This document shows positions 12,901-23,467 of a DNA stretch of 64,000 bases, piece by piece (the first letter of the stretch is position 1; every line of letters starts with the position of its first letter). Where the stretch lies: NCBI GenBank assembly GCA_946406115.1, contig OX291544.1, forward strand, positions 22,275,521-22,339,520, in the 5' to 3' direction. The notes beneath the pieces were generated by a model that was not told the origin of the DNA, ran no database searches, and saw nothing but the letters and a program-made list of their open reading frames with translations. Source of the DNA: Apoda limacodes (taxonomy: Eukaryota; Arthropoda; Insecta; Lepidoptera; Limacodidae). The position numbers and the translations under genes were made by a program.

Positions 12901-15900
12901 GTACTTATCTTGGTGAGGATCAAGTCAATAATCATAAGCTTCTTTAAAAGTTTTGTTTTTATTTTAAATTTAAAATAAAAATGAAAATGATAGAATTTCC
13001 AAATTTCATGCTCAGCTGGCTTATATTAATACTCACGTCAGAATTCGGAAAAATTGTTTTTTGTCTTATGTGTAACGTGCACTTTGAAATCGGTTAAAAC
13101 TCTTAAAGACTCGAGTCGAGTAGGCCTGACCTGCTGCCGGGCTGTTGAGTGTGCGTTAAAGTTTGTGGTTTTTTTTTTTAGCTAACTCGATGGAGGCTAC
13201 CATTATACTGGTTTCCAGCACTATGACATTTAAAAGCATAGTATGACGTTTTTAACAGCTATCGTAAACTCCAACCTAAAATTACTCCATATCTTACTAT
13301 TGTTAGAATTTGTTTTTCTGATTCTACTTCTCCGATTTCCGATTTCTACAAAAAAAATCAACGTTTTTGTTTTAAAATACATAGTATCAATTTTAAAACA
13401 AAAACGTGCAACAAACTTTTCAGACCTCGAGTGCTAGGTTGCTAATTTCGCTGTAAGTTTTCACCATTTCAAAATGGCGACTGTTTTGAATTCTTGAAAG
13501 GAGTTTGTTGGACTATACGTAAGATCTTCTTGACATTGCCACTACACAACTACCTTTCTTTTATTTCAATAACTTACCTTGGTCATGCCAATTAACTAAC
13601 TATTTACATTCTTTTAAACATTTTAAAAAAATTACACTTCTCATAAGCTTTTCTTATTTAATACTTTGTTAACAGATATCCCGGTCTTACCCTCTGTAAC
13701 GTTCAGCTCATCATCTTATATCGTACGAGTTGACATCAGCCAGACAGGTTTAGTGGGTCAAGTTCTGGCTACAGCAGACAATGGAGAGGTGATCAATTAC
13801 TCTCTCGTTCTTAACAGCAGTAAGTGTTGTATATAATAACTTCAAGTAACTATTCAAAAAGTGAAAACATAGTCATACAGTACGTACTTTTCTGTTACAA
13901 TTGAGTGTGTTCTTCATTTTCAGTATATATAAAAAATACGTTTCTTGAATAATATGAATATTTAAGGGTGAAAATCTTACAATGCTATTATTGCCTCATC
14001 CAATATTTCTTGATTACAAAGAAAATTGAACGAGCTAGCAGTATTGTAAGATATCCAATTGAAGAATAACTTTTCTAAGGGAATGAATATTTCCGAATTG
14101 AAAAGAAATTTTGCTGTGTGATTTTGTATTTTTAATGTATTATCAAGCATATTCAGTTTCTTCTAGATTATTTAAAAAATACGGTCTGTAAAACCTAACC
14201 TATTAATTTAAAGTAAATATTTGTATATCATTAAATGTGATATATTAATAAATTATGATCTTATCAATTAATTACATATTTTTCTAATAAATATCCAGCA
14301 GTTAACGCGGTTTATTAAGATTGGATACCTGACAGTAAATTACGATGTTATTTAATACGTGTGCCTTAAATTTTGCTCTATGCAAAGTATTTTGTGAAAA
14401 TCATTGATATATGCCGTTTTGTAAAAACAGTTTCATACTTGTTATATATGTACATACGTGTTACTACTAAGCCTTGGTTAGCGTTACACAGTACCTTAGA
14501 ATTATTCATTCTATATATTTGCCTCAACTGCTAGGTGTAAGTATCTGTACTAAAATTTTGTCTATACGAGTACGTTTATATAATATTATGAAGAGGAAAA
14601 CTTTTTGTTTTGTTTGTAATCTCTGTACCTACCAGTCTGATATCAAATTTTTTTTTACGTTAAATAAAATATTTATCTGGAAGAAACATAAGCTATGTAA
14701 CATGAAGCTAAGCCCAATAGGATCGATGAAATATAGGAAAAGGTTTTAAAAAAAAAAATGTCCCTTCAGATACCTTTCATAGTGTGCCCTGTTTAAATAG
14801 TTAAAGTTAATCAAAAATAATCTGTGGTGGTATTATTTCTCTTAAAACTTTATGAAAAAAAGTCCGTGGTAGCATATATCCTAAGGTAAACTCGCAATAG
14901 CTATTTTTATATTTTAATTATTAATTAATTATTAATAAATTAGAGGTTAATTTATGTATGCAACTGGTTCGGCGTGGCTAAGGCGTAGAAATTAAAAAAC
15001 CTTCTTATAGCATAGTTTTTTTTTAATTTCATAAATGTGGCACATACGAAATCGCGCTAGACCACAAGTATATACCTAAATATCTTCTGCTGGCTCTTAT
15101 GACACATTTATATTAGTTTTAGTCAGAGCACAACACGAATGTAACCCAAAAGTTTACCAATTAAGATCGTTTTTATATTTTTACTTTGTCACCCATAGCA
15201 TTTCCCTATTTTATAATTAATGATATCATCCATACTGATAGAAATCTTATCTTTTATTCATTCCTTAGAATATAGTTAATGCTTCTCGTAGTATAATAAT
15301 TATTATTGGAAATAAATCACTTATTCACCCCCCTTATTCCAGTCGGTAAAATATAACTTGTTCCGAAATCATTATATGCATTGTTCGCAAGCTTAACGTT
15401 TGTATAGACTGGGATTTAGTATATGATTGTATAGACTATAACGTTTTAAACAAGCAATATACAAAATTACCCTCGAACACCAACAGTGACAATTATTTTT
15501 ATGGTGTATTATGCAGTACATCTTGAAGAACGACTAGCAGTTAACAATGAAGGAGAACTTCGCCTATCAGCGCCCGCTTACAGCGGAGTATACGTGTTCC
15601 AAGTCCTAGCCATCACGGCCATAACGAGAGTAACAGCCGCAGCTCAGGTAATGTACCTAAATAATTTTAAAGCCATTCCAGACTCAAATTTGCATACAAA
15701 CTCATTAATTGGTTCAGTTATTAATTGGCACTATAGTATTAGTATATCTTTTTTACAGGTTCAACTGACAGTAGACGCGATCACTAACTGTGGTGCAGAA
15801 GACAACATCGTAGTTCCTCCTCTTATAGTTATAGACAGAGACGAAGAACAACCTCATCAAAACCTAGTAGTGTTGGACAGAACAGCACATGAAGGGTGCT

Positions 15901-18900
15901 GGTACACTCTTTCGAACCATTGGCCTGTCAACCAAAACTGGCTCTATGTTGACGAAAATGGCTTACATACTACAGCTATTGATAGAGAACACGAGTCTAT
16001 AGCTTTTATGGCTTTGTCTCAAATACAAGTTGAACTAATCCTTCAATGTGAAAGTGATGCGTCAGGAAATAGAAAGAAACGATCTTTGGATACTAGTTCC
16101 CGACTTGATTGGCTTGGTCCATATTACTATGGCTCCAAACAATGGCTGCTAGCTGATACTATTCTTTACAATTCTAGACGCAGCTTTGTTAATCTTATTG
16201 TTAACGATATAAACGATAATGAACCAATCTTTGTTGGGAAAGAAAACGAACCTATCGTAGTCGGATACCCGGTTCCTGAGCTTGAGGAGACTGTATTGCC
16301 TAGAGCTCTGGCGCAACTGAAGGTAAGTAAACTTTTATGTTCACATATGATTCTTAAAAAAATATTGATATTGGTTGCCATAGAATTAAACAATGGTAAC
16401 TCTACATTAATAAAATGTGAGTAGATAATGATACTAACCTGTATTTGTAAAGAAATCGTTATTGCTCACCCAATAATTAGTAGATTTGTCAGCACATGCA
16501 TCTCATTAAACCCGTTTCTGTAATACACATTTTAACTAATTCGCCTTGAAGCCTTCCATAGAATGCATAATGTGCACTTGTTAACATAATCTTTAGCCCG
16601 CAACAAAACTTTGATAGATTAGATGCTATATAATCGTAGCAGGCTATTGAAAATAATATCTTGATTTAGTCAAAACAAATGACAGAATTGATATAAGACG
16701 GCAAAATATTAGCTGTTTCCTAATAACAATAATTGAACGACCTCATAGGATTCTGTTTTAAAATGTGCAGGCAACAGATGCAGACATTGGGGAAAATGCA
16801 GCATTAATGTACTGGAGCGACGACCCAATCCTAGCAGTATCTCCTACAACTGGCTTTGTCCATGTGCGAGACATCGAAGCTTTGCAAGACAACGCATTGC
16901 TAACAGTGTACGCTACTGACCGCAACGGCGCTGGACTCACTGGTTCCATTCAACTGATAGTAATTATTTAATTTATTTTTTGCCCATTGGGATCACTGAA
17001 AACTGAATTGAACGTAATTAAAATTTTCAAACCGGTCAGCTAAATCTTTACCTTCTTGACCCAGAATATGAAACTATATTTTATACTTTCAAATCACAGG
17101 GAACTCAAATCTTAACTAATATTTAGTTTGTCAAATATAGGTTTCTATTATTTATACTATTTTTGAAAACCTTGTTTGAAACTCAGCAACCAATTGAGAT
17201 GATTTTTGGTACAGAGATTGATAAATGCACGTACCTAGAAAAACATAGGCCACTTTTCATCATTTATCCTAGAAAACCGAGTTCCACTAGGACTAACTAA
17301 AGCTACACATACATATAGCGTACCTTTATCCCCGAGCGATAACCAAACTTCTTTTATAAAGCAAAGTGCACAAACCGATATCAAAATCTGTATTCCTTGA
17401 TGTCTATTAGTATTATTTACAAATAGTTTAACGGCTCCCAAGGGGTAAAAATCTCTCCAACACTCCCCAAGCAGGAAAACCTGGTACTATAGCGGTTCTA
17501 AGAACCTTTTGGCGAGAGTAAATCGGTGTAATTGAATAGTCCTATAGAAGAGCAGAAAACATTTACAACACCCCGAAGTGGCGCATTTACATCACTATGT
17601 TATTGTATAGTGTTTCTGTAGCGGCGTCAAGTGAGGCCTTATGACGATTTAGTATTGACCTAAACGCTATTGTAATACCTTTTGTTACTATAGTAGTGAT
17701 CATAGTTCCTTTAAACCACTACTATGGTGATGTAGTAGTCACCTCGATGCTATTATAGTCCAGTTCGGTACCGTAGCGGTTATCGAGGTTCCTGTACATC
17801 GCCATATCTATCATTCTTCATTCATTCATTCACTCATTCAATAATTTTTTTAAAATTATAAGGAATAATCGTGAAACTTGTTAATTACTTTATTATTAAT
17901 TATATTCATATCGTACATGGGAATACGGTGCGTTATGGGCCTCCGCCTGTAGATTGATATGCGGAATTTTTTTTATTGATATACTAAGGTTAGGTTTGTA
18001 GAGAATTTTTAATGCGCCCCCCGAATTATTGACAATAATTAAGTAAAATAAATGTTTTTAAAAATAAATAAATCGGTGACACCATTACGAATCAAATAAG
18101 TTTTGGTGTGGCGGTTATAGTTCTAATTGGCACCAGCCACAATATAGGTCACCTCCATTATAGTAAAAAATAGGGTTCCTTAAATCCAGTGTATTATTTT
18201 GTTTAGAGAATAACAAATTTTGTTGTCTTCTATACGTCCCATTTCTTTTATATGTCTTCCACGTGGGCCATTAGAGAATAAAGAGTAAATAGAATTTTGT
18301 ATAGCTGAGTCGTTGTTGTTACTTTTTTACCATTCTATACTAAAGAAGCAAAAAAATCCCACTTTATCCCTAAATCGCCCTAAAAAGACTGCCACCGATC
18401 GCCTCATTCAAAGTACTGTGCAAGTGGTATTGTAGACACACATGTTCAAATTTGGTACATAAGGGAAGCATCAAACGCAATTATATAACATTTCAGTAAT
18501 ATAACATTATTCTATAGTGACTGGTATAGGTCCTGACTTAAGGCACTATATAAGAAACTTAAAAGGTGTTATAGTACGGCTACACCAATCATTCGGCATC
18601 TTCGGCACCAATATAGTGCACTGGGCTATACTAGTGTTTTTGTAACTTATAAAGAGCAGATTTGTTTCATTAAGGACAATTTTAAAACTTTTAAAGTGCT
18701 AAATATCTTTAAAACAGTTGTAATTGGTGTCCTTTATAGTGCTTGCTAGAAACAGTTGTATAAAATGGCAATGTAAATGTTTACATCACCCTCTTATAAA
18801 TTCTTTTTGCTTTATAAGCTTATAGAGCCAAATTATTATATTTAACGCTTTTATACAACAAGCTATCACCACGAACACTTGTATACAACCTTAACAAAGC

Positions 18901-21900
18901 CATTTAGAGATATAGATTTTTTTTACAGGACCCTTTTCCTAGTTGCGTCCACAATCACGAAGATATTACTAACACTACCTCACTTACTAGGTATCAACTA
19001 ACAAAATTTGGTCGTGTAAAGATTGAGACAATAAGGTTGGACCGTTTTGGTTGTATAACAATAACGTTAACGTGTATATGACGCGAAATAGGCGGCAATT
19101 TAAAAACTTTCATTCGTATAATGATCGAATAGACGTCATGTGACTTCACAAAAATTGTAAAGTAACATTGGCATAACCTTTACGCGGATGCTTAATTTCA
19201 AATACGCAGTTCACCATACGTCAGTCGTACACTAAAATATTTAAAAATTGTCATCATTAAAGGTCAAACTGTTTTATCTGCCGTGTTTGTTACTAAATGT
19301 TATTTACTATAAAAGTTAAATTTGGTGTTAGTAACTCATTTCTATTGGGAAATTATTTCTTCGGCGGTTATATATTTAATTCTTCACAATTTTTGAATGC
19401 CCCTTTCTAACTATCGTAATTTTATTGTCCGTCATTTTTAGGGTACCTTAAAAGAAGCAAAAACAAGTATTATACAACTAAACGTTTGTATAAAATTCTA
19501 TCTATTCTAAAATTCGTGAAAACGTTTTTTAGTATCTATATTATAGGACAAATTTGCTACTAATTTGCAATAAACATATTTATTTCTCATAGTAATTATA
19601 ATATTGAATTGCAGGTAAAACTATTGGATATGGAGCATATAGCAGTAATGACCGTCCGTGATGCATTCTTAGAAAATGAGGAATTCATATTAGCTAACTT
19701 GAGCAACGCAGTTGGATATAATGTTAATGTTCTCAGATCAGTTGTGATATCTGCTGATGCGGAAGAAGATGGTATAAGCTCAAAACGCCAAGTAGTTAGT
19801 TCAGTCGGTGCATCGCTGCAGCTTTATGTTTATGGATTAAACATGGGTCTAGTACCAGTCCCAGCTGATATACTTTCAAGGTAAGAATATAGTATAAATA
19901 ACACACTGCGCCTAGAAGTCTCTTTAGAGAGAAAAATAATCACGTGACTGACACGACACCATCTTCCGACACCTAGTGAAAACTGAACATGGAACTCAAA
20001 CGCATTTGACAAAGATGACGATAAATGAAAGAATCACTCGTGAGTAACGTGGTGTTACGTTCTTGAACAGACCTGGTTTTTTATATCATGGGTAAAAGAC
20101 TAAATACATATGGCCTCTCTAGCAATAAAATGTGAACAAGAAAATTGCGTTTCTTTCTTATCATTTGGATCATTTTCATTGAAGCTGTCTTCAATGATGT
20201 TTTCAAAATCGTAGAAATTATATTTCTAAAAAGGCTCTTGCTTGATAATAAGTAAAATAGAATCAAGTTCCTAACTACTAATTATTACTATCTCGCTTGC
20301 ATTAACGAAATAAATGCATGAAAATGGTAGTAGCAGTATCATTTTTTTTTAAATAGGACAATTGTTGATTTTGGGCACATCGATAAATACCATCATCATT
20401 ATCGTCATTTCCTCATGGCTAATGGTTGTGATCATGGTTGATAGCCCGCCTCACTAGCGCCCTCCGAGTATCCCTCTCTCTTTTCTCCTACGCGGATGGA
20501 CGCCTGTATCTCGGGGTTGGTCGCCTCCTTTACCATGTCCGTCAAGTGCGTTGGTGATCTACCCCGGATTTTGTCTGCTATTTGCTCATAAACCAGTATC
20601 TTCTATGTTGCCTGACTCCCGTCTTTTCCGAAGTATTTCAGGAGGCGTCGCAAACAGTTAGTCGAAAGACGTGTTAAATACCAAGTTCGGCTAGAATGGA
20701 AGTATTAGTTATCCGCGCAGTACATGGTATACCCAATATCTTGTGCCAGAACCACATTCCAAATGCATCAATTCCACCTGGCAGTCTTTGTCAATGTGTA
20801 AAAGAGGTCCGAGGTACTCAGAAGTGTGTATGCGTCGAAGTCCCTGAGCTCAAATGTTTTGGTCAGTGTGTTTGCTCTATCGACGAACATGAGTTTGGTT
20901 TTGTCGCAGTCAATGGAAAGTCAATACTCAACACTGACGCTTTCTGCCTTCTGTAGAAGGAGTTCTAGCTGTCTGTCAGTGGTGTCAGGGTCATACCATA
21001 CCGACCATAATTATGTTGGGTATGGTATGACCCGGCACCCAATCCTAATAAAAACTTCACATTTTTTCGAAAGCTCTCGATCGATCGGTAATTATTATAG
21101 GCACCATTAATTTACGTTGCAAAAACGAAGCAAGGAAGTAAATTGATTTTTAAGATAGATGATTCTAGAGGAATAAAAAACTATTCATTCCGATCGAGAG
21201 TTCCCACGGTAGTAGATTTTTCTGTGGGTGACACCGCGAGCCACTATTTCTTTACGTTGCCTTTGCTGCAGCAAAGCAACGTAGTGGCCTGATTTAAAGC
21301 AGAAAATTAGCTGAAGGAATAAAAACAGTGGGTAAGATACTTTTCTATATTGATCGATATTTCCCATAGATGTGGTACTGCAGAGCTCAATTAATTCTCG
21401 TCGTAAATAAATATAATTAGCGGTGTAACCTGATTTGTGGCATAGGTATAGCAATAGAAAGACGGACAAGGACATGAATCATTTTTTATCCTAATCGAGA
21501 GTTCCCATGGTCATGATTTTACCGTGGAGCACTATTCGTTCACGTGGTAACGGTGCAATGGGGTGCCTTGATTTTGGCGCAGGGGAATCCATAGAAAATA
21601 ACTTACATTACTTTTTATCCTGATAATAATCTCACATTGAAGTCCAAATTCTCCGCAATTTATAAATCGTAGTTTTTTGTTTGCCGGCGAAAGCTTTGTA
21701 TACACTATTATTACATTGTGATTATATATAGTATAGGTTTTTATAAATTTAGTAAATTCATTGTTACAATCGGTTCAGTAGTTGCAGAGATTGACCCCTA
21801 TATACAAACGAAACGAAAAGTTCCAATATAAATTTGTTAATAACCTTTGCAACAATTGACATTTTCCCGCACACAATTTTTGGATTACTTGGCCAATAAA

Positions 21901-23269
21901 ACTTGAACGTAATAGGCAGCAGTATAATGGTAAATAACAAAGATCAGGATATAGAAATGACAAATTAACGTTGCAAAATAAAATATTGGAAAGTAATGTA
22001 CAATTGTCAGTTTGTTTTCCTTTAATTTTAGAAACTTTATAACATTCTTATTTTACATAGCAGGTGTAAAAATTCTCTTAAAAACTAAAAACATTCGTCT
22101 ATCAGCACTATTATTTTTATACGAGCCAATGTGTTTGTTTATATTTTCTCAACACACATAACGGAGCGCCGGGGTAATTTGGTTTTTGGCACAGGTATAG
22201 TTGGAGCGACTTTGTAATACCACATAGATTACTTTTCATTACGGACAATCAAATTATTATAATTATTATCTTGTATTACAATAATACCAAAGATAAAAAA
22301 ATATCATTTACTCACCCTATAAAAGTTTGCATTTATTAAAAACACGTACGCTGTACAATTCCATACATACGAGTATGTACAATCTACGATGAGCTATACT
22401 ATAAGGAAGAAAAATATAAAGTGTTTCTACAAATATCATCTTTCTAAATTTAAATGCAAAAATTTATTAAACATGCAACAATCCTTAGAGTCCGTGTAAG
22501 TAAGCTTGTGATCTTTCTAAACTTCACATTACTGTTTTCAGTGACATCAATGACGCTGTAACTGCATTTAACATAGCAAGCACTTCATCATTGGAAGATT
22601 TCCTACAAAATGATAACAATACATCAGAAAGCAATCCTATAATACAAGAAAGTGATATAGGATTTATGGTGGCTACTATTGTTTTGAGTATCCTGCTTTT
22701 CATACTAGTAGTTGCTCACGTCGTCTGGTATTATCTTAAAAGGTACGAACAAAACTTAATTCCACTAGTGCTTTTAGCGGTCAAGAACCAGTTCTTAAGT
22801 CAGATGACGTTTTAATGACTATTTTTAATTTTATAGGAGAACAGAAAATTACGAAGAGTTTAGTGATAAAAATAGTTTGGTGTCTCAAACGGATTCCTTA
22901 AGTCAGCAACCAAAACCTGAGATAATTATAAAACCAAAACTTGACATAGAGGAGCTGAAGAGAAGCGAAAGGAGACTTCAAGATATGCTGGATGCTCCTA
23001 TCGAAAATGTAACTGTAGAACCTATGTTAGCTATAAGCACTCCTGTTGAAGCTGTACTAGACATGTCACCACCAGACGTTAAAGTTCCTATGGTTATTCA
23101 ATCTATAGATAAACTAAAAGACGTATCTGACGACTCAGAGGATGATGAATTTGGCGAAATAAAACGCAAAAAGTCAGTAGTGACTTTCAATGAAAATGTA
23201 GAAAAAATTATCCACGTCGAAGATAGCCTAGACCGTGCATCCCCAGATCTAGAAATTTATGAGTTATAA
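88..23269 (+). CDS. Cadherin-like single-pass transmembrane protein, 3' part of gene (27 exons visible)
   Basis: I read 27 exons: ten A/B pairs (88-12760), then 13676-13819, 15517-15647, 15759-16322, 16771-16959, 19615-19880, 22542-22742 and 22837-23269, ending in TAA. All junctions have GT-AG borders and compatible phases, giving about 1601 codons with no stop. The 5' end (start codon, signal peptide) is outside the window. Cadherin identity rests on DINDN followed by EP, on an ATDADIGEN motif, on ATDRNG, and on repeats with the Y-x-G-x-V / E-x-I-x-L / SYIVLEL strand pattern. A hydrophobic helix near the C-terminus and a 144-residue acidic tail make it a type I membrane protein, probably an adhesion or receptor-like molecule on the cell surface. 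I cannot assign a named cadherin. The membrane-proximal part loosely recalls the Cad99C/protocadherin-15/midgut cadherin group, but this is only an impression. How many array units are spliced into one mRNA is unknown. Confidence 0.88.
331..770 (+). mobile_element. Interspersed repeat with GGGTTCCGTACC ends, inserted in intron of unit 1
   Basis: Begins AGGGTTCCGTACCC (331), and near its end has the inverted form GGTACGGAACCC (716-727), followed by GCGCGAGTCCGACTC and a T-run. The matching intron in units 2-9 lacks it, so it is an insertion. The family is widespread in moth and butterfly genomes; I do not assign a class. Fragments of it recur in this window near 31760, 42470, 45907, 52905 and 54031. 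Confidence 0.75.
1504..1941 (+). CDS. Cadherin array unit 2 (exon A 1504-1635, exon B 1786-1941)
   Basis: First of the near-identical central units. Exon A is the Ile subtype (YTGTIQSD). The donor after exon B is followed by GTACGTTCACATG, the marker of the even-numbered units. The internal intron is 150 bp. The protein of exon B is the central consensus ending LLILDVIHAG. Confidence 0.88.
2437..2874 (+). CDS. Cadherin array unit 3 (exon A 2437-2568, exon B 2719-2874)
   Basis: Val subtype of exon A (YTGTVQSD). The intron after exon A starts GTAAATGTATGAAATAA and the intron after exon B starts GTACGTTGACATG, marking the odd-numbered subtype. The intron upstream of exon A carries the variant CACTATCTAGATGAATT also seen before units 7 and 9. 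Confidence 0.88.
3371..3808 (+). CDS. Cadherin array unit 4 (exon A 3371-3502, exon B 3653-3808)
   Basis: Ile subtype, essentially a copy of unit 2 lying 1867 bp upstream. Exon B encodes the central consensus. It is followed by GTACGTTCACATG like the other even units. Confidence 0.88.
4305..4742 (+). CDS. Cadherin array unit 5 (exon A 4305-4436, exon B 4587-4742)
   Basis: Val subtype like unit 3, 1868 bp downstream of it. Its upstream intron carries the even-unit variant CACTTTCTAGAAGATTT instead of the odd-unit variant, which points to exchange between subtypes. Confidence 0.88.
5239..5676 (+). CDS. Cadherin array unit 6 (exon A 5239-5370, exon B 5521-5676)
   Basis: Ile subtype like units 2 and 4. 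The 3186-bp insertion lies 141 bp after exon B, in the intron leading to unit 7. Both splice sites of that intron remain intact. Confidence 0.88.
5814..9007 (-). mobile_element. 3186-bp insertion with TG..CA ends, possible solo LTR
   Basis: The array intron is interrupted at 5818-9003, flanked by CTAC (5814-5817 and 9004-9007); removing it restores the sequence found in the other units. The ends are TGTAA and TTACA. On the minus strand a TATAAAG box (8570-8576) lies about 460 bp inside one end, and AATAAA (5851-5856) about 35 bp before the other, the order expected of an LTR (U3 promoter, R, U5). No long ORF or second LTR copy was seen, so a solo LTR is the favoured reading, although 3.2 kb is long for one. 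A non-autonomous element is the alternative. Confidence 0.65.
6113..6240 (-). mobile_element. 3' tail of a lepidopteran non-LTR/SINE repeat inside the insertion
   Basis: On the minus strand it reads GGTTGTCTGGAAGAGATCGC, then the AGCGATAAGACCGCCT signature and an AT-rich tail. The same signature, more decayed, occurs on the + strand near 45320-45380. It is known as a common 3' tail in moth genomes; the element class is not resolved. Confidence 0.5.
9362..9799 (+). CDS. Cadherin array unit 7 (exon A 9362-9493, exon B 9644-9799)
   Basis: Val subtype like units 3 and 5, resuming right after the insertion with intron sequence that continues the interrupted copy exactly. Exon B gives the central consensus protein. 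Confidence 0.88.
10296..10733 (+). CDS. Cadherin array unit 8 (exon A 10296-10427, exon B 10578-10733)
   Basis: Ile subtype exon A, but the intron after it begins GTAAATGTATGAAATAA as in odd units, while the intron after exon B is the even type. It is therefore a mosaic of the two subtypes. Confidence 0.88.
11229..11666 (+). CDS. Cadherin array unit 9 (exon A 11229-11360, exon B 11511-11666)
   Basis: Exon A is the Val subtype with DKNIY. Exon B starts like the central units, but its second half (LELRAADVS, ending DVIDAG) matches unit 10 rather than unit 8. The intron behind it (11667-12240) is diverged from the array consensus. This marks the 3' boundary of the homogenised block. Confidence 0.87.
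12241..12760 (+). CDS. Cadherin array unit 10 (exon A 12241-12372, exon B 12605-12760)
   Basis: The most diverged unit. Exon A begins DSTPETNVFFDKNVYSG and ends GTDINILG; exon B begins EHSALFVAYITDIYVYV and ends VLILDVIHAG. Phases and lengths equal those of all other units. The internal intron is 232 bp and unrelated to the 150-bp intron of the central units over most of its length. Confidence 0.87.
13676..13819 (+). CDS. Cadherin gene exon C
   Basis: A 144-nt phase 1-1 exon after the array, acceptor TTAACAG and donor A|GTAAGT. Its product runs from DIPVLPSVTFSS to NYSLVLNS and has the typical first half of a cadherin repeat: a hydrophobic PV-x-P start, Y-x-V strand, G-x-V-G-x-V, and ATADNGEVINYSL in the place of the usual calcium-binding A-x-D loop. 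Confidence 0.85.
15517..15647 (+). CDS. Cadherin gene exon D
   Basis: A 131-nt exon (phase 1 in, phase 0 out) encoding the second half of the cadherin repeat begun by exon C: NNEGELRLS, then YSGVYVFQVLAIT, where a cadherin has G-x-L and Y-x-F-x-V-x-A. The following 111-bp intron is in frame and free of stops, so retention would add 37 residues without a frameshift. Confidence 0.83.
15759..16322 (+). CDS. Cadherin gene exon E, with RKKR site and DINDN motif
   Basis: The largest exon, 188 codons. It carries a cysteine-containing region (NCGAE, EGCWYT, LQCESD), TAIDREHES in the place of the calcium-binding LDRE loop, a tetrabasic RKKRS (codons at 16071-16085) that fits a furin-type cleavage site, and LIVNDINDNEPIF (DINDN at 16206-16220), the classical linker between two cadherin repeats. 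It then starts the next repeat with PVPELEETVLPRALAQLK. Cleavage at RKKR is inferred from the motif only. Confidence 0.9.
16771..16959 (+). CDS. Cadherin gene exon F
   Basis: 63 codons, phase 0-0. It starts exactly at ATDADIGENAALMYW, the canonical cadherin calcium-binding and NxxxxY segment, and runs through TTGFVHVRDIEAL to VYATDRNGAGLTGSIQLI. The donor is ATA|GTAATT. Unspliced reading would end at the TAA a few codons into the intron. Confidence 0.88.
16960..19614 (+). other. Long intron F-G with recurrent TATAGT words
   Basis: A 2.65-kb intron without coding signal. Between about 17480 and 18740 the word TATAGT or TATAGN recurs at least ten times next to GGTTCCT-, CACC- and GCGGTT-like words (for example near 17487, 17690, 17750, 18110, 18155, 18510, 18570, 18612, 18720). 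It looks like an old local repeat that I cannot name. Confidence 0.5.
19615..19880 (+). CDS. Cadherin gene exon G, membrane-proximal domain
   Basis: 266 nt (phase 0 in, phase 2 out), acceptor TTGCAG, donor AG|GTAAGA. The product, from VKLLDMEHIAVMTV to PADILSR, has no cadherin motifs. It looks like a separate alpha/beta domain, with an SSKRQ dibasic site and a YVYGLN strand. Its position just outside the membrane and its pattern recall membrane-proximal domains of the Cad99C/protocadherin-15 type, which is inference only. Confidence 0.83.
19881..22541 (+). other. Long intron G-H containing an RTE fragment
   Basis: 2.66-kb intron. It contains the minus-strand RTE remnant described separately (20395-20990), an imperfect inverted repeat GGGTCATACCATA / TATGGTATGACCC around 20989-21034, and repeat-like sequence with GAGAGTTCCCACGG words near 21190 and 21490. 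No exon is seen. Confidence 0.6.
20395..20990 (-). pseudogene. RTE-type non-LTR reverse transcriptase, C-terminal remnant
   Basis: Minus-strand translation, with frame breaks, gives RQLELLLQKAESVSVEY, CDKTKLMFVDRANTLT, then IDAFGMWFWHKILGIP with ITNTSIL, RRLLKYFGK and GRSPTHLTDMVKEATNPEIQ. This is the end of the palm domain and the C-terminal region of RTE-clade ORF2 (usual forms: KTKxM, MWxWRRML, TNxSIL, GRSPTRW). It is non-functional: several stops and shifts. It lies within intron G-H in antisense orientation to the cadherin gene. Confidence 0.7.
22542..22742 (+). CDS. Cadherin gene exon H, transmembrane helix
   Basis: 201 nt, phase 2-2. It finishes the membrane-proximal domain (DINDAVTAFNIAS), passes an Asn-rich stalk with two possible N-glycosylation sites (NNT, NTS), and ends in a helix of about 23 hydrophobic residues starting GFMVATIVLSILL and closed by the stop-transfer YYLKR. 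This places the N-terminal repeats outside the cell. Confidence 0.9.
22837..23269 (+). CDS. Cadherin gene exon I, cytoplasmic tail and stop
   Basis: Terminal coding exon, 144 codons plus TAA (23267-23269). The tail is charged and rich in acidic and Ser/Pro residues: an IEELKRSERRLQDML amphipathic stretch, VSDDSEDDEFGE (possible casein-kinase-2 type acidic Ser sites), then KRKKSVVTFNENVEKIIHVE near the C-terminus. I see no classical catenin-binding sequence. The last 35 residues are recognisable again in the relic at 32586-32737. Confidence 0.9.
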
Positions 23270-23301
23270 CAAATTTAGTTATTTAAATTTTATTATTTGT
23301 A

Positions 23302-23398
23302 AATAAAAAAATATGCAAAGTTCTGGACTACATTATATAAATATTGTATAATAGTTTGTATTTAAACGAAGGCACCATATTGTCCAGCACGCAATAAA
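23302..23398 (+). terminator. Polyadenylation signals of the cadherin gene
   Basis: AATAAA occurs at 23302-23307, 33 bp after the stop codon, and again at 23393-23398. Either could end the mRNA. Neither is proven; no cDNA was available. Confidence 0.55.
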
Positions 23399-23467
23399 TG
23401 TTGAAAACGCAAGTCACGGTACTTACCGCTCGTGGTCTTGGTCGAGTGGTCAAGATCAGTGTCCTAG

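Noticed and set aside
15486..16424. A 312-codon continuous ORF
   Set aside because: It runs from an upstream intron through exon D, the open D-E intron and exon E into the next intron. The cadherin alignment supports the spliced exons instead.
22591..22815. ORF with a membrane helix
   Set aside because: Exon H read past its donor; not a separate small membrane protein.
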